Below are positions 24,676 through 34,297 of a DNA stretch of 64,000 nt, in pieces (position 1 is the stretch's first letter; each line of letters opens with the position of its first letter). Made by a program: the position numbers and the translations under genes. The stretch spans positions 33,452 to 97,451 of the forward strand of contig JAGDZD010000022.1 in NCBI GenBank assembly GCA_049116315.1, given 5' to 3'. Source of the stretch: Thalassobius sp049116315. Lineage in GTDB: Bacteria; Pseudomonadota; Alphaproteobacteria; Rhodobacterales; Rhodobacteraceae. The notes under the pieces were generated by a model. It made no database searches, was not told where the DNA came from, and saw only the letters and a list, made by a program, of their open reading frames with translations.

Positions 24676-27600
24676 AATATTTTCCGCGCCCCGGCACATC
24701 CGCCAATGCCATACTCAGAACTCTGCGCAGCCTCAAACTTCACGTTTCTGACCGGCGCCTCCCATCCCGAGGAGCTGATCACCCGCGCCGCAGAGCTTGG
24801 GTTGGAAGCCATTGCGATTGCCGATCGCAATACTTTGGCTGGGGTTGTGCGGGCCTATTCTGCGCTGAAAGAGCTCAAGCGCAGCGCCCAGGAAGAGCTG
24901 CAGATCCGGTCTGAACAACGCACAGACAGTTGTTCACGCTTACCCATCGGCCAGCGCAACCCCATTGCGCTCCCTCAGGTTATGCCGCATTTCCCGCGCT
25001 TGATCATTGCCTCGCGCTTGGTGCTCCGCGACAGCCCCATCCATTGGCTTGCCTTTCCGCATGACCGCGCCGCCTATCAACGGCTGACCCGCCTGTTGAC
25101 CCTGGGCAAGCGACGGGCCGAGAAAGGCGCCTGTCATTTGGACATGCAAGACCTGATGGAGGGCTGCGCGGGCATGACGTTAGTCGCCCTGCCCCAAGCA
25201 GGGCTTACCGGGCCCTGTCCAGATCAGATCCAGAAGATGCAGCGCCAGTTCCCCGGGCAGGTTTTTCTGGGGGCTGCCCCCCGCTATGACGGCAGTGACC
25301 AAGTCTATTTCAACGCCTGCGCAAAACTGGCCCATCACGTGTCGGCCCCCATGGTCGCCCTAGGCGACGTCTTGATGCACCACGGCAGCCGTCGCCAGAT
25401 GGCGGATATTTTGACCTGTATGCGTCACCACATCACCATTGATCAAATTGGCACCCGTGCGCTTGCCAATGCCGAACGGCGCTTAAAAGCCCCCGCGGAT
25501 ATGGCGCGTTTGTTTCGCAATCACCCTGCCGCCATCCGCCGCAGCAGCGAAATTGCCGCCCGCTGCACCTTTGATCTATCCGAGCTCAGCTATGAATACC
25601 CAGACGAAGCCAGCGGCACTGAAACGTCGCAGCAGCGGCTGGAACGGCTGACCTATGAGGGTCTCAACCGGCGTTGCCCCAATGGCATTCCCGACCAATA
25701 CCACAGCCTTGCCAGCAAGGAATTGGCGCTGGTCGAAAAGCTGGGCTTTGCGGCCTATTTCCTGACCGTGCGCGACATCGTCGCCTTTGCCCGCTCCAAA
25801 GATATTCTATGTCAGGGGCGCGGCTCTGCCGCCAATTCGATCCTTTGTTACGCGCTTGGCATTACCGATGTGGGTCCCGACACAATCACCATGGTGTTTG
25901 AACGCTTCATCTCAGAGCATAGAGGAGAGCCGCCAGACATCGACGTTGATTTTGAACATGAGCGTCGCGAAGAGGTCATCCAGCATATCTATGAGAAATA
26001 CGGCCGCCATCGCGCCGGATTATGCGCCACGGTGATCCATTTCAGATCCCGCGCCGCCATCCGCGAGGTTGGCAAAGTCATGGGGCTGTCACAGGATGTG
26101 ACGGCGGGGCTTTCCAGTCAAATCTGGGGGCAATCCGGCAAAGGCCCAGATCCCGATCGCATGCGCGAGCTGGGCTTGGATCTACAGGATCGACGACTGA
26201 TGCAAACCATTCGGCTCATCCGCGAAATCATCGGCTTTCCGCGCCATCTCTCTCAGCATGTGGGCGGGTTCATTATCACACGCGGACGCCTAGACGAGCT
26301 GTGCCCGATCGAAAACGCCGCCATGGAGGATCGCACCTGTATCGAGTGGGATAAAGATGACATCGATGCGCTGGGGATTTTGAAGATCGATATCCTCAGC
26401 CTTGGCATGTTGACCTGCATTCGCAAAAGTTTTGACCTTTTGCTTGAGCATCACAACCTCAGCATGGCGATTTCGACCGTGCCACAAGAAGATGCCAAGA
26501 CCTATGACATGTTATGTGTGGCGGATGCGATTGGCGTGTTTCAGGTCGAAAGCCGGGCGCAGATGAACTTTCTGCCCCGGATGCAGCCGCGCACCTTTTA
26601 TGATCTGGTGATCGAGGTGGCCATTGTGCGCCCCGGCCCCATTCAAGGGGACATGGTGCACCCCTATATCAACCGCCGCCAAGGCCGCGAGAAAGTTGAA
26701 TTTCCCTCCAAAGAGTTGGAGCAAGTGCTGGGCAAAACCATGGGGGTGCCCCTGTTCCAAGAGCAAGCGATGCAGATTGCGGTGGTGGGGGCCGGGTTCT
26801 CCCCGGCTGAGGCCGACCGGCTGCGCCGATCTCTGGCCACATTCCGGCGGATGGGCACCATCGGCACGTTCCGAGATCGGTTTGTGAACGGCATGTTGGA
26901 ACGTGGCTATACGACTGAATTTGCAGAAAAATGTTTCAGCCAAATCGAAGGTTTTGGCGAATATGGCTTTCCAGAGAGCCATGCGGCGGCCTTTGCCATG
27001 CTGGCCTATGTCTCGGCCTGGCTGAAGCGACACCACCCCGCCGTTTTTGCCTGTGCGTTGCTGAATTCACAGCCCATGGGCTTTTATGCGCCGGCGCAAA
27101 TTGTGCGCGATGCCCGCGAACATCAGATCGATGTGCGCCCGATCTGCGCCAACAACAGCAAATGGGACAACCATCTGGAACGCCGCCCCGATGGCACTTT
27201 GGCGCTGCGGCTGGGGTTTCGCCAAATCAAAGGGCTGCGCGAAGAGGATGCCAATTGGATCGTGGCGGCGCGGGGCAACGGCTATCCTGATCCCGAAGCG
27301 TTGTGGCTGCGGGCGGGCACCCCGCCACACACGTTGGAACGCTTGGCCGAAGCGGACGCCTTTGCCAGCATGGGGCTGACGCGCCGCCAAGCACTGTGGG
27401 ATGTGAAAACCATCCGCTCACCTGCGCCGCTGCCTCTGTTCAATGACCCCATCGACGGGGAAGGCATCCGCGAACCACAGGTCGAGCTGCCGTCGATGAA
27501 TCTGGGCGAAGAGGTGGTCGAAGACTATGTCACCACCCGGCTGAGCCTGAAGGCCCATCCGATGGAATTGATCCGACCCAATATGACCGGGCTGACCCTT

Positions 27601-28023
27601 CATAGCGAATTGCCCCATGCCCCGCTTGCCGGCTGCACCGTCTGCGGCTTGGTTATCACCCGACAACGCCCCGGCACCGCCTCGGGGGTGATCTTTTTAA
27701 CGCTCGAGGATGAAACAGGGGTCAGTAACGTGATTGTCTGGCCCAAAATGTATGAACGGTTTCGCGCCGTGGTAATGGGGGGACGGTTGTTAAAGGTGTC
27801 TGGGCAATTGCAACGCGAAGGTATCGTCACCCATCTGATTGCCCATCACATCAGCGATGAATCCCACCGTCTCACCGAACTTGGCCACCCGCTGGCCCCT
27901 GATATTGGAGATACATTGCCACAAGCCGACGACGCCCCCCGCCCCACCTCAAAAGGGCGCACCACTGCGCGTCACCCCCGGGAACAGGCCAAACGGCTCT
28001 TTCCCAGCCGCGATTTTCACTAA
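24673..28023 (+). CDS. dnaE2: Error-prone DNA polymerase DnaE2 (ImuC)
   Basis: A 1116-residue C-family polymerase when started at the ATG at 24673; an ATG at 24706 is an alternative. The N-terminal PHP domain has lost the metal-binding histidines of DnaE1 ('ELCAASNFTFLTGASHPEEL'), as expected for DnaE2. The polymerase core holds 'GRGSAANSILCYALGITDV' and the catalytic acidic motif 'PDIDVDFEHERREEVIQHIYEKYG'. The C-terminal OB fold is 'GVIFLTLEDETGVSNVIVWPK'. It performs translesion synthesis with ImuA/ImuB after DNA damage. It is probably the last gene of the operon, since the next gene converges 8 bp away. Confidence 0.95.
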   Translation: MNIFRAPAHPPMPYSELCAASNFTFLTGASHPEELITRAAELGLEAIAIADRNTLAGVVRAYSALKELKRSAQEELQIRSEQRTDSCSRLPIGQRNPIALPQVMPHFPRLIIASRLVLRDSPIHWLAFPHDRAAYQRLTRLLTLGKRRAEKGACHLDMQDLMEGCAGMTLVALPQAGLTGPCPDQIQKMQRQFPGQVFLGAAPRYDGSDQVYFNACAKLAHHVSAPMVALGDVLMHHGSRRQMADILTCMRHHITIDQIGTRALANAERRLKAPADMARLFRNHPAAIRRSSEIAARCTFDLSELSYEYPDEASGTETSQQRLERLTYEGLNRRCPNGIPDQYHSLASKELALVEKLGFAAYFLTVRDIVAFARSKDILCQGRGSAANSILCYALGITDVGPDTITMVFERFISEHRGEPPDIDVDFEHERREEVIQHIYEKYGRHRAGLCATVIHFRSRAAIREVGKVMGLSQDVTAGLSSQIWGQSGKGPDPDRMRELGLDLQDRRLMQTIRLIREIIGFPRHLSQHVGGFIITRGRLDELCPIENAAMEDRTCIEWDKDDIDALGILKIDILSLGMLTCIRKSFDLLLEHHNLSMAISTVPQEDAKTYDMLCVADAIGVFQVESRAQMNFLPRMQPRTFYDLVIEVAIVRPGPIQGDMVHPYINRRQGREKVEFPSKELEQVLGKTMGVPLFQEQAMQIAVVGAGFSPAEADRLRRSLATFRRMGTIGTFRDRFVNGMLERGYTTEFAEKCFSQIEGFGEYGFPESHAAAFAMLAYVSAWLKRHHPAVFACALLNSQPMGFYAPAQIVRDAREHQIDVRPICANNSKWDNHLERRPDGTLALRLGFRQIKGLREEDANWIVAARGNGYPDPEALWLRAGTPPHTLERLAEADAFASMGLTRRQALWDVKTIRSPAPLPLFNDPIDGEGIREPQVELPSMNLGEEVVEDYVTTRLSLKAHPMELIRPNMTGLTLHSELPHAPLAGCTVCGLVITRQRPGTASGVIFLTLEDETGVSNVIVWPKMYERFRAVVMGGRLLKVSGQLQREGIVTHLIAHHISDESHRLTELGHPLAPDIGDTLPQADDAPRPTSKGRTTARHPREQAKRLFPSRDFH

Positions 28024-28030
28024 GGTTAGA

Positions 28031-29236
28031 TCACCACTCGGGCTTTGGAATAACGGGCGGATAGGTGCCCGGTTGTTCACGTGGCCCAACCGCGCGGAAC
28101 GCCCCCCCCTGCCATTGGCCAATCAGCCAAGGCGTGTTCAATTGGTTGTTGCTCAGCTGGACCGCGCCCAAGATCGTGTCAAACCGCCCATTCGCCAATT
28201 CTTCGGACAGGGCACCATGATCCAGCCCAACCCGGGCAATGGCCTGCTCTAACATCTGCAAGGATGCATAGGTAACAACCGAACTCCAATAGTCGGGATG
28301 GGCATTCAGTCGCGTCTCTTGCCGCTGAAAATAGTCTTGAATCGCAGGATCGTCCGGATCGACGCCGCCCAAAGAGAACACACCTTCGACAGTGCCAGAG
28401 GTCAGCGCCGGAAACACCGGAAAGGCCCCACCGCCCCCCACAAAGAACACCTTGGGATTATACCCCAGATCTTGGGCGCTTTTGGTCACGCTAAAAGTTC
28501 CGGCCGCATAGGTCATGGCCACAAAACTATCGGCGCTCAGGTGGGTGGCATCGCGCACGAACCCCGACAAATCGGACACATGCCGGGGATAGCTGCGCTC
28601 GTAGGTCACCCGAAACCCAGCCTCTTTCAAGATCTCGCGGGTGTTGCGCGCCAAATCCACTCCCAAACCATCCGCCGCCGAAATCAAAACGACTTCATTG
28701 TTGATGTCCCCCGCAGCATGGGCCGCACTTAGGATCCGCACCATTTCATGGGCATAATCATTGCCGCCGCCCAACAGCCAGAAACTGCGTGGCCAGCGGG
28801 CCACGAATTCCGAAATATTGTTGGAAATCGCAAAAGTAGCCAGATGGGGATAGCCATAACGCGCCAGCAATGGTGCAACGACCAGATTGGCATCTGTCCC
28901 TGTCGGGGCCAAAATCAAGTCAGCCTTGTCTTGCGTCACCAAGCGTTCAACCGCCCGCACCAGCACCTGATTAGAGGAGCGATCATCATATTCGATCACT
29001 TCAATCGGACGCCGGGTGCCATCAGGGAACAGCAATCCCCCAGCCTCATTCACCTCCAACACCCAAAGCTTATAGTTTGGGCGGGTGGTGATCCCCGCGA
29101 CAACCGCATTGCTGCCCGTCTTAGAGGTCGCATAGCCGATCACAACGGGCTCGACCGCAGCCGCTTGGGAAACGCTGAATACGATCATAGCCAAGCTGGC
29201 CGCACCCAAAGCGATCTGCCGCAAGAAATTCGTCAT
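28031..29236 (-). CDS. ABC transporter substrate-binding protein, branched-chain amino acid type
   Basis: A 401-residue periplasmic binding protein with a signal peptide ending near 'QAAA|VE'. The fold is type I periplasmic binding protein 6 ('VVIGYATSKTGSNAVVAGITTRPNYKLWVLEVNEAGGLLFPDGTRRPIEVIEYDD'), the LivK/AmiC/urea-binding class. No permease or ATPase genes are next to it, so the rest of its transporter lies elsewhere or it acts as an orphan sensor. Ligand unknown. Confidence 0.88.
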   Translation of the reverse strand: MTNFLRQIALGAASLAMIVFSVSQAAAVEPVVIGYATSKTGSNAVVAGITTRPNYKLWVLEVNEAGGLLFPDGTRRPIEVIEYDDRSSNQVLVRAVERLVTQDKADLILAPTGTDANLVVAPLLARYGYPHLATFAISNNISEFVARWPRSFWLLGGGNDYAHEMVRILSAAHAAGDINNEVVLISAADGLGVDLARNTREILKEAGFRVTYERSYPRHVSDLSGFVRDATHLSADSFVAMTYAAGTFSVTKSAQDLGYNPKVFFVGGGGAFPVFPALTSGTVEGVFSLGGVDPDDPAIQDYFQRQETRLNAHPDYWSSVVTYASLQMLEQAIARVGLDHGALSEELANGRFDTILGAVQLSNNQLNTPWLIGQWQGGAFRAVGPREQPGTYPPVIPKPEW

Positions 29237-29366
29237 AACAACCTCCGCACGCGTCCTTAGGATCCCAGCATAAACCAGAAAAATGAAAAAACCTGAGAAA
29301 TTTGACGCGGGGCGGTCTGAGCCAATAGAGCTTGGGCGATTGCCCCCGCTCTTGGCGCCCTTGGAG

Positions 29367-30284
29367 CTACAAAAGCTTCAGCACCTCATCGAGCACCCGG
29401 GCTGCGCCGCGCGACAGATCATGGTCACGCCGACGAATGATGAAATACGGCGAGACCGCGATTTTCTGTTCGACATTCAACACCCGCAGATTGGCACCGA
29501 TCGACTCTCGGGTCAGCAAACTGGCCACTTCATGGGTGAGCGGCGCGATGGAATCCGATTGCTCTAGAAAGGCCAGCATCACCAGCAGGGAGGAGCTATT
29601 GGTGATCTCGCGCGGGGGCTGCAGACCTGCTGCAATATAGGCGCCATCCACAGCTTCGCGAATGGGCGAGCCCCGTTCCTGAATGACCCAATGCGCCATC
29701 TGCAAATCTTCGAGCTTGAGCTTTGGTTTTGCGGCCAGAGGATGGGTGTGGCGCACCACCATCGAAACCTCTTCGAACCGGGCAGGCAAGATGTGATAGT
29801 CGCGCGCGTCATATTCCGCAGGCAAGCGCGCCAGAACAAAGTCATATTCACCGCGCGCAACCCCACGCAACAAGTCGCTCGAGGGGGCCACCTCAAATGT
29901 GGCCTCCAAATTGGGGGCCGTATCCCGGATCTTTAGCAAAGCAGGCACAAGACATTGCACGGCAGGTCCCGTGACCGAGCCAACCCTGACATCCCCTAAC
30001 ACACCATCGTTCAGCCCAATCACCTCTGTTTCAAGATTGCTGAGCGCCGTTAAAGCGGTGCGCGCATTGCGCACGAATGCCTCGCCCTGTTGGGTTGGCT
30101 GCATGCCTTTGGGGTGACGGCGAAACAAAGGGGCGCCAACGTCAGCTTCGATTTCGGACAGGCTACGCGAGGCGGCTGGCTGCGACATCGAGAGCGCATG
30201 CGCCGCCACCTGCAACTTGCCGGTTTCAGCTATTTTTACGATCAACCTCAGATGGTTGGGCTTTAGCTTGCGTGCAAAACTCAT
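29367..30284 (-). CDS. gbpR: LysR family regulator of the ChvE sugar locus (GbpR-like)
   Basis: A 305-residue LysR regulator. The helix-turn-helix is 'LRLIVKIAETGKLQVAAHALSMSQPAASRSLSEIEADVG'. The longer start at 30323 is also possible; I use the ATG at 30284 because the 'MSFARKLKPNHLRL' beginning fits the family. It is divergent from a chvE-like gene, exactly as GbpR is next to ChvE in Agrobacterium, where it controls sugar-binding protein expression in response to galactose/arabinose. An inverted repeat at 30348-30368 lies between. Confidence 0.85.
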   Translation of the reverse strand: MSFARKLKPNHLRLIVKIAETGKLQVAAHALSMSQPAASRSLSEIEADVGAPLFRRHPKGMQPTQQGEAFVRNARTALTALSNLETEVIGLNDGVLGDVRVGSVTGPAVQCLVPALLKIRDTAPNLEATFEVAPSSDLLRGVARGEYDFVLARLPAEYDARDYHILPARFEEVSMVVRHTHPLAAKPKLKLEDLQMAHWVIQERGSPIREAVDGAYIAAGLQPPREITNSSSLLVMLAFLEQSDSIAPLTHEVASLLTRESIGANLRVLNVEQKIAVSPYFIIRRRDHDLSRGAARVLDEVLKLL

Positions 30285-30347
30285 ATCCACAGACTTACCA
30301 TTTTTGATATGCAGATTGCCCATAATCCAATTTGAATGACATGTAAA

Positions 30348-30368
30348 CGCTCTCTACCTTCCAGAGCG
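30348..30368. promoter_or_regulatory. Inverted repeat in the gbpR/chvE divergent promoter region
   Basis: CGCTCT (30348-30353) and AGAGCG (30363-30368) form a 6-bp inverted repeat with a 9-bp spacer, between the divergent genes. It is a candidate GbpR site. Short and unproven. Confidence 0.3.
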
Positions 30369-30438
30369 CGGATCACATTTGAGCCCGCATGACAAAATTC
30401 GCGGCACCCTCAACCTGTGTCGCACTTGGGAGGATCAC

Positions 30439-31491
30439 ATGAAACTTAAGACACTTCTGGCTTCGGCCACGGCTGTTATCGCTCTGGCGACGGGTGCAAT
30501 TGCCGAAGGCAAAGTAGGCATCGCCATGCCAACGAAATCGTCTTCGCGTTGGATTTCGGACGGAAACTCGATGGTGAAACAGTTTGAAGCCGCCGGCTTC
30601 TCTGCGGATCTGCAATATGCCGAAGACGACATCCCCAACCAATTGGCGCAGATCGAGAATATGATCACCAAAGGTGTGGATGCATTGGTGATTGCGGCGA
30701 TCGATGGCACAACGCTGTCCAACGCGCTGGAAAACGCCCATTTCGCCGGGATCAAAGTGATCGCCTATGATCGGCTGATCCGCGACAGTGAATATGTGGA
30801 CTACTATGCAACGTTCGACAATTTTAAAGTCGGCGTGCAGCAAGCCACAAGCATGGTTGCCGGGTTGGAAAGCCGTTTTGGTGCCGCCCCTTACAACGTT
30901 GAACTCTTTGGTGGATCACCTGACGATAACAACGCCTACTTCTTCTATGATGGCGCCATGAGCGTGCTGCAGCCGCTGATCGATGCGGGCACTTTGAACG
31001 TCGTGTCGGGCCAGATGGGCATGGACACCGTTGGCACGCTGCGCTGGGACGGGGCCGTTGCCCAGTCACGCATGGATAACCTGCTGTCCGCGCATTACAC
31101 CGGCCAAGAAATTCACGGCGTTCTGTCGCCCTATGACGGGCTGTCGATCGGCATTTTGTCCTCTCTCAAGGGAGTGGGTTATGGCTCTGACGATCTGAAA
31201 ATGCCGATTGTGACCGGACAAGACGCTGAAATCCCGTCGGTAAAGTCGATGCTGGCAGGGGAACAATACTCGACCGTATTCAAAGACACGCGTGAATTGG
31301 CCCGCGTCACCGTTGGTATGGTCCAAGCAGTGCTTGAAGGCGGTGAGCCAGAAATCAATGACACCGAAACCTACAACAACGGTGTCAAAGTTGTGCCCTC
31401 GTACCTGCTCGAGCCAGTCTCGGTTGGGTCGGACAACTGGGAAGAGCTGCTGATTGGGTCCGGGTACTACACCGCTGATCAAGTCAAATAA
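30439..31491 (+). CDS. chvE: Multiple-monosaccharide ABC transporter substrate-binding protein (ChvE)
   Basis: A 350-residue periplasmic binding protein. The ATG at 30439 follows a GGGAGGATCAC site and begins a signal peptide ending near 'GAIA|EG'. The mature start 'KVGIAMPTKSSSRWISDGNSMVKQFEAAGFSADLQYAEDDIPNQLAQIENMI' is close to ChvE, which binds L-arabinose, D-galactose, D-glucose and related aldoses. It is followed after a 12-bp-stem hairpin by gguA and gguB, giving a complete transporter. It feeds the oxidative sugar pathway encoded downstream. Confidence 0.95.
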   Translation: MKLKTLLASATAVIALATGAIAEGKVGIAMPTKSSSRWISDGNSMVKQFEAAGFSADLQYAEDDIPNQLAQIENMITKGVDALVIAAIDGTTLSNALENAHFAGIKVIAYDRLIRDSEYVDYYATFDNFKVGVQQATSMVAGLESRFGAAPYNVELFGGSPDDNNAYFFYDGAMSVLQPLIDAGTLNVVSGQMGMDTVGTLRWDGAVAQSRMDNLLSAHYTGQEIHGVLSPYDGLSIGILSSLKGVGYGSDDLKMPIVTGQDAEIPSVKSMLAGEQYSTVFKDTRELARVTVGMVQAVLEGGEPEINDTETYNNGVKVVPSYLLEPVSVGSDNWEELLIGSGYYTADQVK

Positions 31492-31511
31492 CCTTTGAGC
31501 TGTCCCCCTCA

Positions 31512-31542
31512 GGGATCCGTCCAACCTAGATGGATGGGTCCC
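31512..31542 (+). promoter_or_regulatory. Intergenic stem-loop between chvE and gguA
   Basis: A 12-bp RNA stem (31512-31523 with 31531-31542, two wobble pairs) closes on a 7-nt loop, 21 bp after the chvE stop. No T-run follows, so it is more likely an mRNA stabiliser or processing signal than a terminator. Confidence 0.55.
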
Positions 31543-31564
31543 ACCCCTCGCAGGAGAAGAAACT

Positions 31565-33085
31565 ATGCAACCCTTGTTGGAGATGCGCGCCATCACCAAG
31601 ACCTTTCCGGGGGTTAAGGCGTTGGACCAAGTCACCCTTTCCGTCGCAGAAGGTGAAGTTCATGCCATCTGTGGTGAAAACGGTGCTGGGAAATCAACAC
31701 TTATGAAGGTTCTGTCCGGGGTCTACCCGGCCGGAAGCTATGACGGCGAAATACATTATGACGGGGCATTGGCCCAATTTAAGTCCATCGCCGACAGCGA
31801 AAACAAAGGCATCATCATCATCCATCAGGAACTGGCGCTTGTGCCGCTGATGTCGATCGCTGAGAACCTTTTTCTGGGCAATGAAATTGCCACCAACGGT
31901 GTCATCCAATGGCAAGACACCTTTCGCAAAACCGAAGAATTGCTGAAGAAAGTTGGCCTCAAAGAAGCGCCTGGAACTTTGATTGACACATTGGGTGTTG
32001 GCAAACAGCAACTGGTTGAGATCGCCAAAGCCCTATCCAAAGACGTGCGCCTTTTGATTTTGGATGAACCCACAGCCGCGCTGTCAGAAGCGGACAGTCA
32101 GGCCCTGCTGGACCTGATCTTGGAGCTCAAGAAACAGGGCGTAACGTCGATCATCATCAGCCACAAGCTGAACGAGGTGCGCCGGGTGGCCGACACCGTC
32201 ACGGTCATTCGCGATGGGGCCACTGTGTCCACACTGGATGCCCACGCGGAAGAGATCACCGAAGACCGCATTGTGCGGGATATGGTGGGGCGGGATATGG
32301 CGCATCGCTATCCCGAACGCGAGCCACGCGCAGGCGAAGTGTTGATGACTGTCTCTGGTTGGAATGTTTGGCATCCCGAACACGCGGATCGCCAGATGAT
32401 CCGCAACATATCCATGCATGTGCGCGCTGGCGAAGTGGTCGGCATTGCTGGATTGATGGGATCCGGGCGTACCGAACTTGCCATGAGTTTGTTCGGCCAG
32501 TCCTATGGGCGCAATATTTCGGGCCACGTCGAAATCAATGGCAAGCCTGCGGTGGTTGATACGGTCAGCAAGGCGATCAAAGCGGGGCTGGCTTATGTCA
32601 CCGAGGATCGTAAATCACTTGGGCTGATCTTGGAGGACTCTATTCAGCGAAATGTCACTCTGTCCAACCTCTCACAGGTCGCCAACAACGGCGTTATAGC
32701 CGAGCTGAAAGAGGCCCAAGTGGCCGATGACTATCGCCAGGCGATGAACATCCGCACCCCCAGCGTGCGCCAGAAAGTCGTGAACCTGTCCGGGGGCAAC
32801 CAACAAAAAGTTGTCCTGTCCAAATGGCTGTTCACAGAACCCGAAGTCCTGATCCTGGACGAGCCGACCCGCGGCATCGACGTCGGGGCCAAATTTGAAA
32901 TCTACGGTCTGATCAACGCGCTCAGCGCTCAGAACAAAGGGGTCGTCATGATCTCGTCTGAAATGCCCGAGCTCTTGGGCATGTGTGACCGCATCTACGT
33001 AATGAACGAAGGCGCTTTTGTCGGGGAACTCACCGCCGAAGACGCCAGCCAAGAGCGCATCATGTCGCTCATCGTGACCGAATAA
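31565..33085 (+). CDS. gguA: Sugar ABC transporter ATP-binding protein (GguA/MmsA type)
   Basis: A 506-residue double ATPase of the ribose/xylose transporter class. The first domain has Walker A 'GENGAGKSTLMKVLSG' and Walker B 'LLILDEPTAALS'. The second has a degenerate Walker A 'GLMGSGRTELAM', the signature 'LSGGNQQKVVLSKWL' and Walker B 'VLILDEPTRGIDVG'. It powers uptake of the ChvE-bound sugar and is located on the cytoplasmic face. It lies between chvE and gguB, 10 bp from the latter. Confidence 0.94.
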   Translation: MQPLLEMRAITKTFPGVKALDQVTLSVAEGEVHAICGENGAGKSTLMKVLSGVYPAGSYDGEIHYDGALAQFKSIADSENKGIIIIHQELALVPLMSIAENLFLGNEIATNGVIQWQDTFRKTEELLKKVGLKEAPGTLIDTLGVGKQQLVEIAKALSKDVRLLILDEPTAALSEADSQALLDLILELKKQGVTSIIISHKLNEVRRVADTVTVIRDGATVSTLDAHAEEITEDRIVRDMVGRDMAHRYPEREPRAGEVLMTVSGWNVWHPEHADRQMIRNISMHVRAGEVVGIAGLMGSGRTELAMSLFGQSYGRNISGHVEINGKPAVVDTVSKAIKAGLAYVTEDRKSLGLILEDSIQRNVTLSNLSQVANNGVIAELKEAQVADDYRQAMNIRTPSVRQKVVNLSGGNQQKVVLSKWLFTEPEVLILDEPTRGIDVGAKFEIYGLINALSAQNKGVVMISSEMPELLGMCDRIYVMNEGAFVGELTAEDASQERIMSLIVTE

Positions 33086-33095
33086 GGGGACCAAC

Positions 33096-34286
33096 ATGGA
33101 ACTTGCACAAAAGCAAAACGAGCAACCCGGTGTTGGAAAATACCTGCTGAATCACATGCGAGAATACGGGCTGTTGTTCGCCCTGATCGCAATCATGGGC
33201 TTTTTCCAGGTTGTGACCGATGGGACGCTGTTGAAAGCGGTCAATATGACCAACCTCTTCCTGCAAAACAGTTATATCATCATCATGGCATTGGGCATGT
33301 TGATCGTGATTGTCGCCGGTCATATTGACCTCTCGGTGGGGTCGGTCATGGGCTTTGTTGGCGCACTTGCAGCGGTGATGATTGTCAATTGGGATTGGCC
33401 TGTCAGTGCGGCCATTCCGGTCTGTCTGGTGATGGGCGGTTTGATTGGTGCATGGCACGGTTATTGGATTGCCTTTTGGCGCATCCCCTCGTTCATCGTG
33501 ACTTTGGCGGGCATGTTGGTGTTCCGCGGTGCCTCACTTTGGTTGCTCGAAGGCCAATCGGTTGGTCCCTTCCCTAAGTCGTTCCAATCGCTATCAACCG
33601 GTTTTGTCCCTGACATCTTTGGCATTATGCGCCCCAATGGCACCGCCTTGGCGGTTGGGATCATCGCGGTGATGCTGATTTTCTGGATGGGCACCCGCGC
33701 CCGGTCCCGCGATGCGCAATATGGCATCCAAAGCGAGCCCTTTGCCTTTTTCATGATCCGCAACCTCATCGTGTCCGGCGCCTTGATGTTCGTCTTTTAC
33801 AAGCTGTCGATGTTCCGAGGCCTGCCCAATGTTTTGGTGTCGATGATCATCCTGACGGTCATCTATGCCTTCGTCACCGAAAACACCACGCTGGGTCGCC
33901 GCGTCTATGCCTTAGGGGGCAATGAAAAAGCCGCCGCCCTATCCGGCATCAAAACGGTGCGCCTGACCTTCTTGTCCTTTGTGAATATGGGGGTGCTGGC
34001 GGCATTGGCGGGATTGATCTTTGCGGCCCGCTTGAACACGGCCACGCCCAAAGCGGGCTTTGCGGTGGAACTGGACGTGATCGCAGCCGTGTTCATTGGC
34101 GGCGCGTCGATGTCTGGCGGATCAGGCAAGATCATCGGGGCCGTAACCGGGGCCTTTATCATGGGCGTGCTCAACAACGGGATGTCCATCATGGGGATCG
34201 GTATCGATTATCAACAGATCATCAAAGGATTGGTGCTTTTGGCCGCTGTCTTCTTTGACGTTTACAACAAATCCAAACAGCATTGA
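33096..34286 (+). CDS. gguB: Sugar ABC transporter permease (GguB/MmsB type)
   Basis: A 396-residue inner-membrane permease with about ten spans and the family motif 'MLIVIVAGHIDLSVGSVMGFVGALAA'. The C-terminal half has 'AVFIGGASMSGGSGKIIGAVTGAFIMGVLNNG'. It is longer than RbsC, as MmsB/GguB/XylH proteins are, because of an inserted segment around residues 190-240. It forms the channel for the ChvE-GguA system. Confidence 0.94.
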   Translation: MELAQKQNEQPGVGKYLLNHMREYGLLFALIAIMGFFQVVTDGTLLKAVNMTNLFLQNSYIIIMALGMLIVIVAGHIDLSVGSVMGFVGALAAVMIVNWDWPVSAAIPVCLVMGGLIGAWHGYWIAFWRIPSFIVTLAGMLVFRGASLWLLEGQSVGPFPKSFQSLSTGFVPDIFGIMRPNGTALAVGIIAVMLIFWMGTRARSRDAQYGIQSEPFAFFMIRNLIVSGALMFVFYKLSMFRGLPNVLVSMIILTVIYAFVTENTTLGRRVYALGGNEKAAALSGIKTVRLTFLSFVNMGVLAALAGLIFAARLNTATPKAGFAVELDVIAAVFIGGASMSGGSGKIIGAVTGAFIMGVLNNGMSIMGIGIDYQQIIKGLVLLAAVFFDVYNKSKQH

Positions 34287-34297
34287 GGCACGTACGC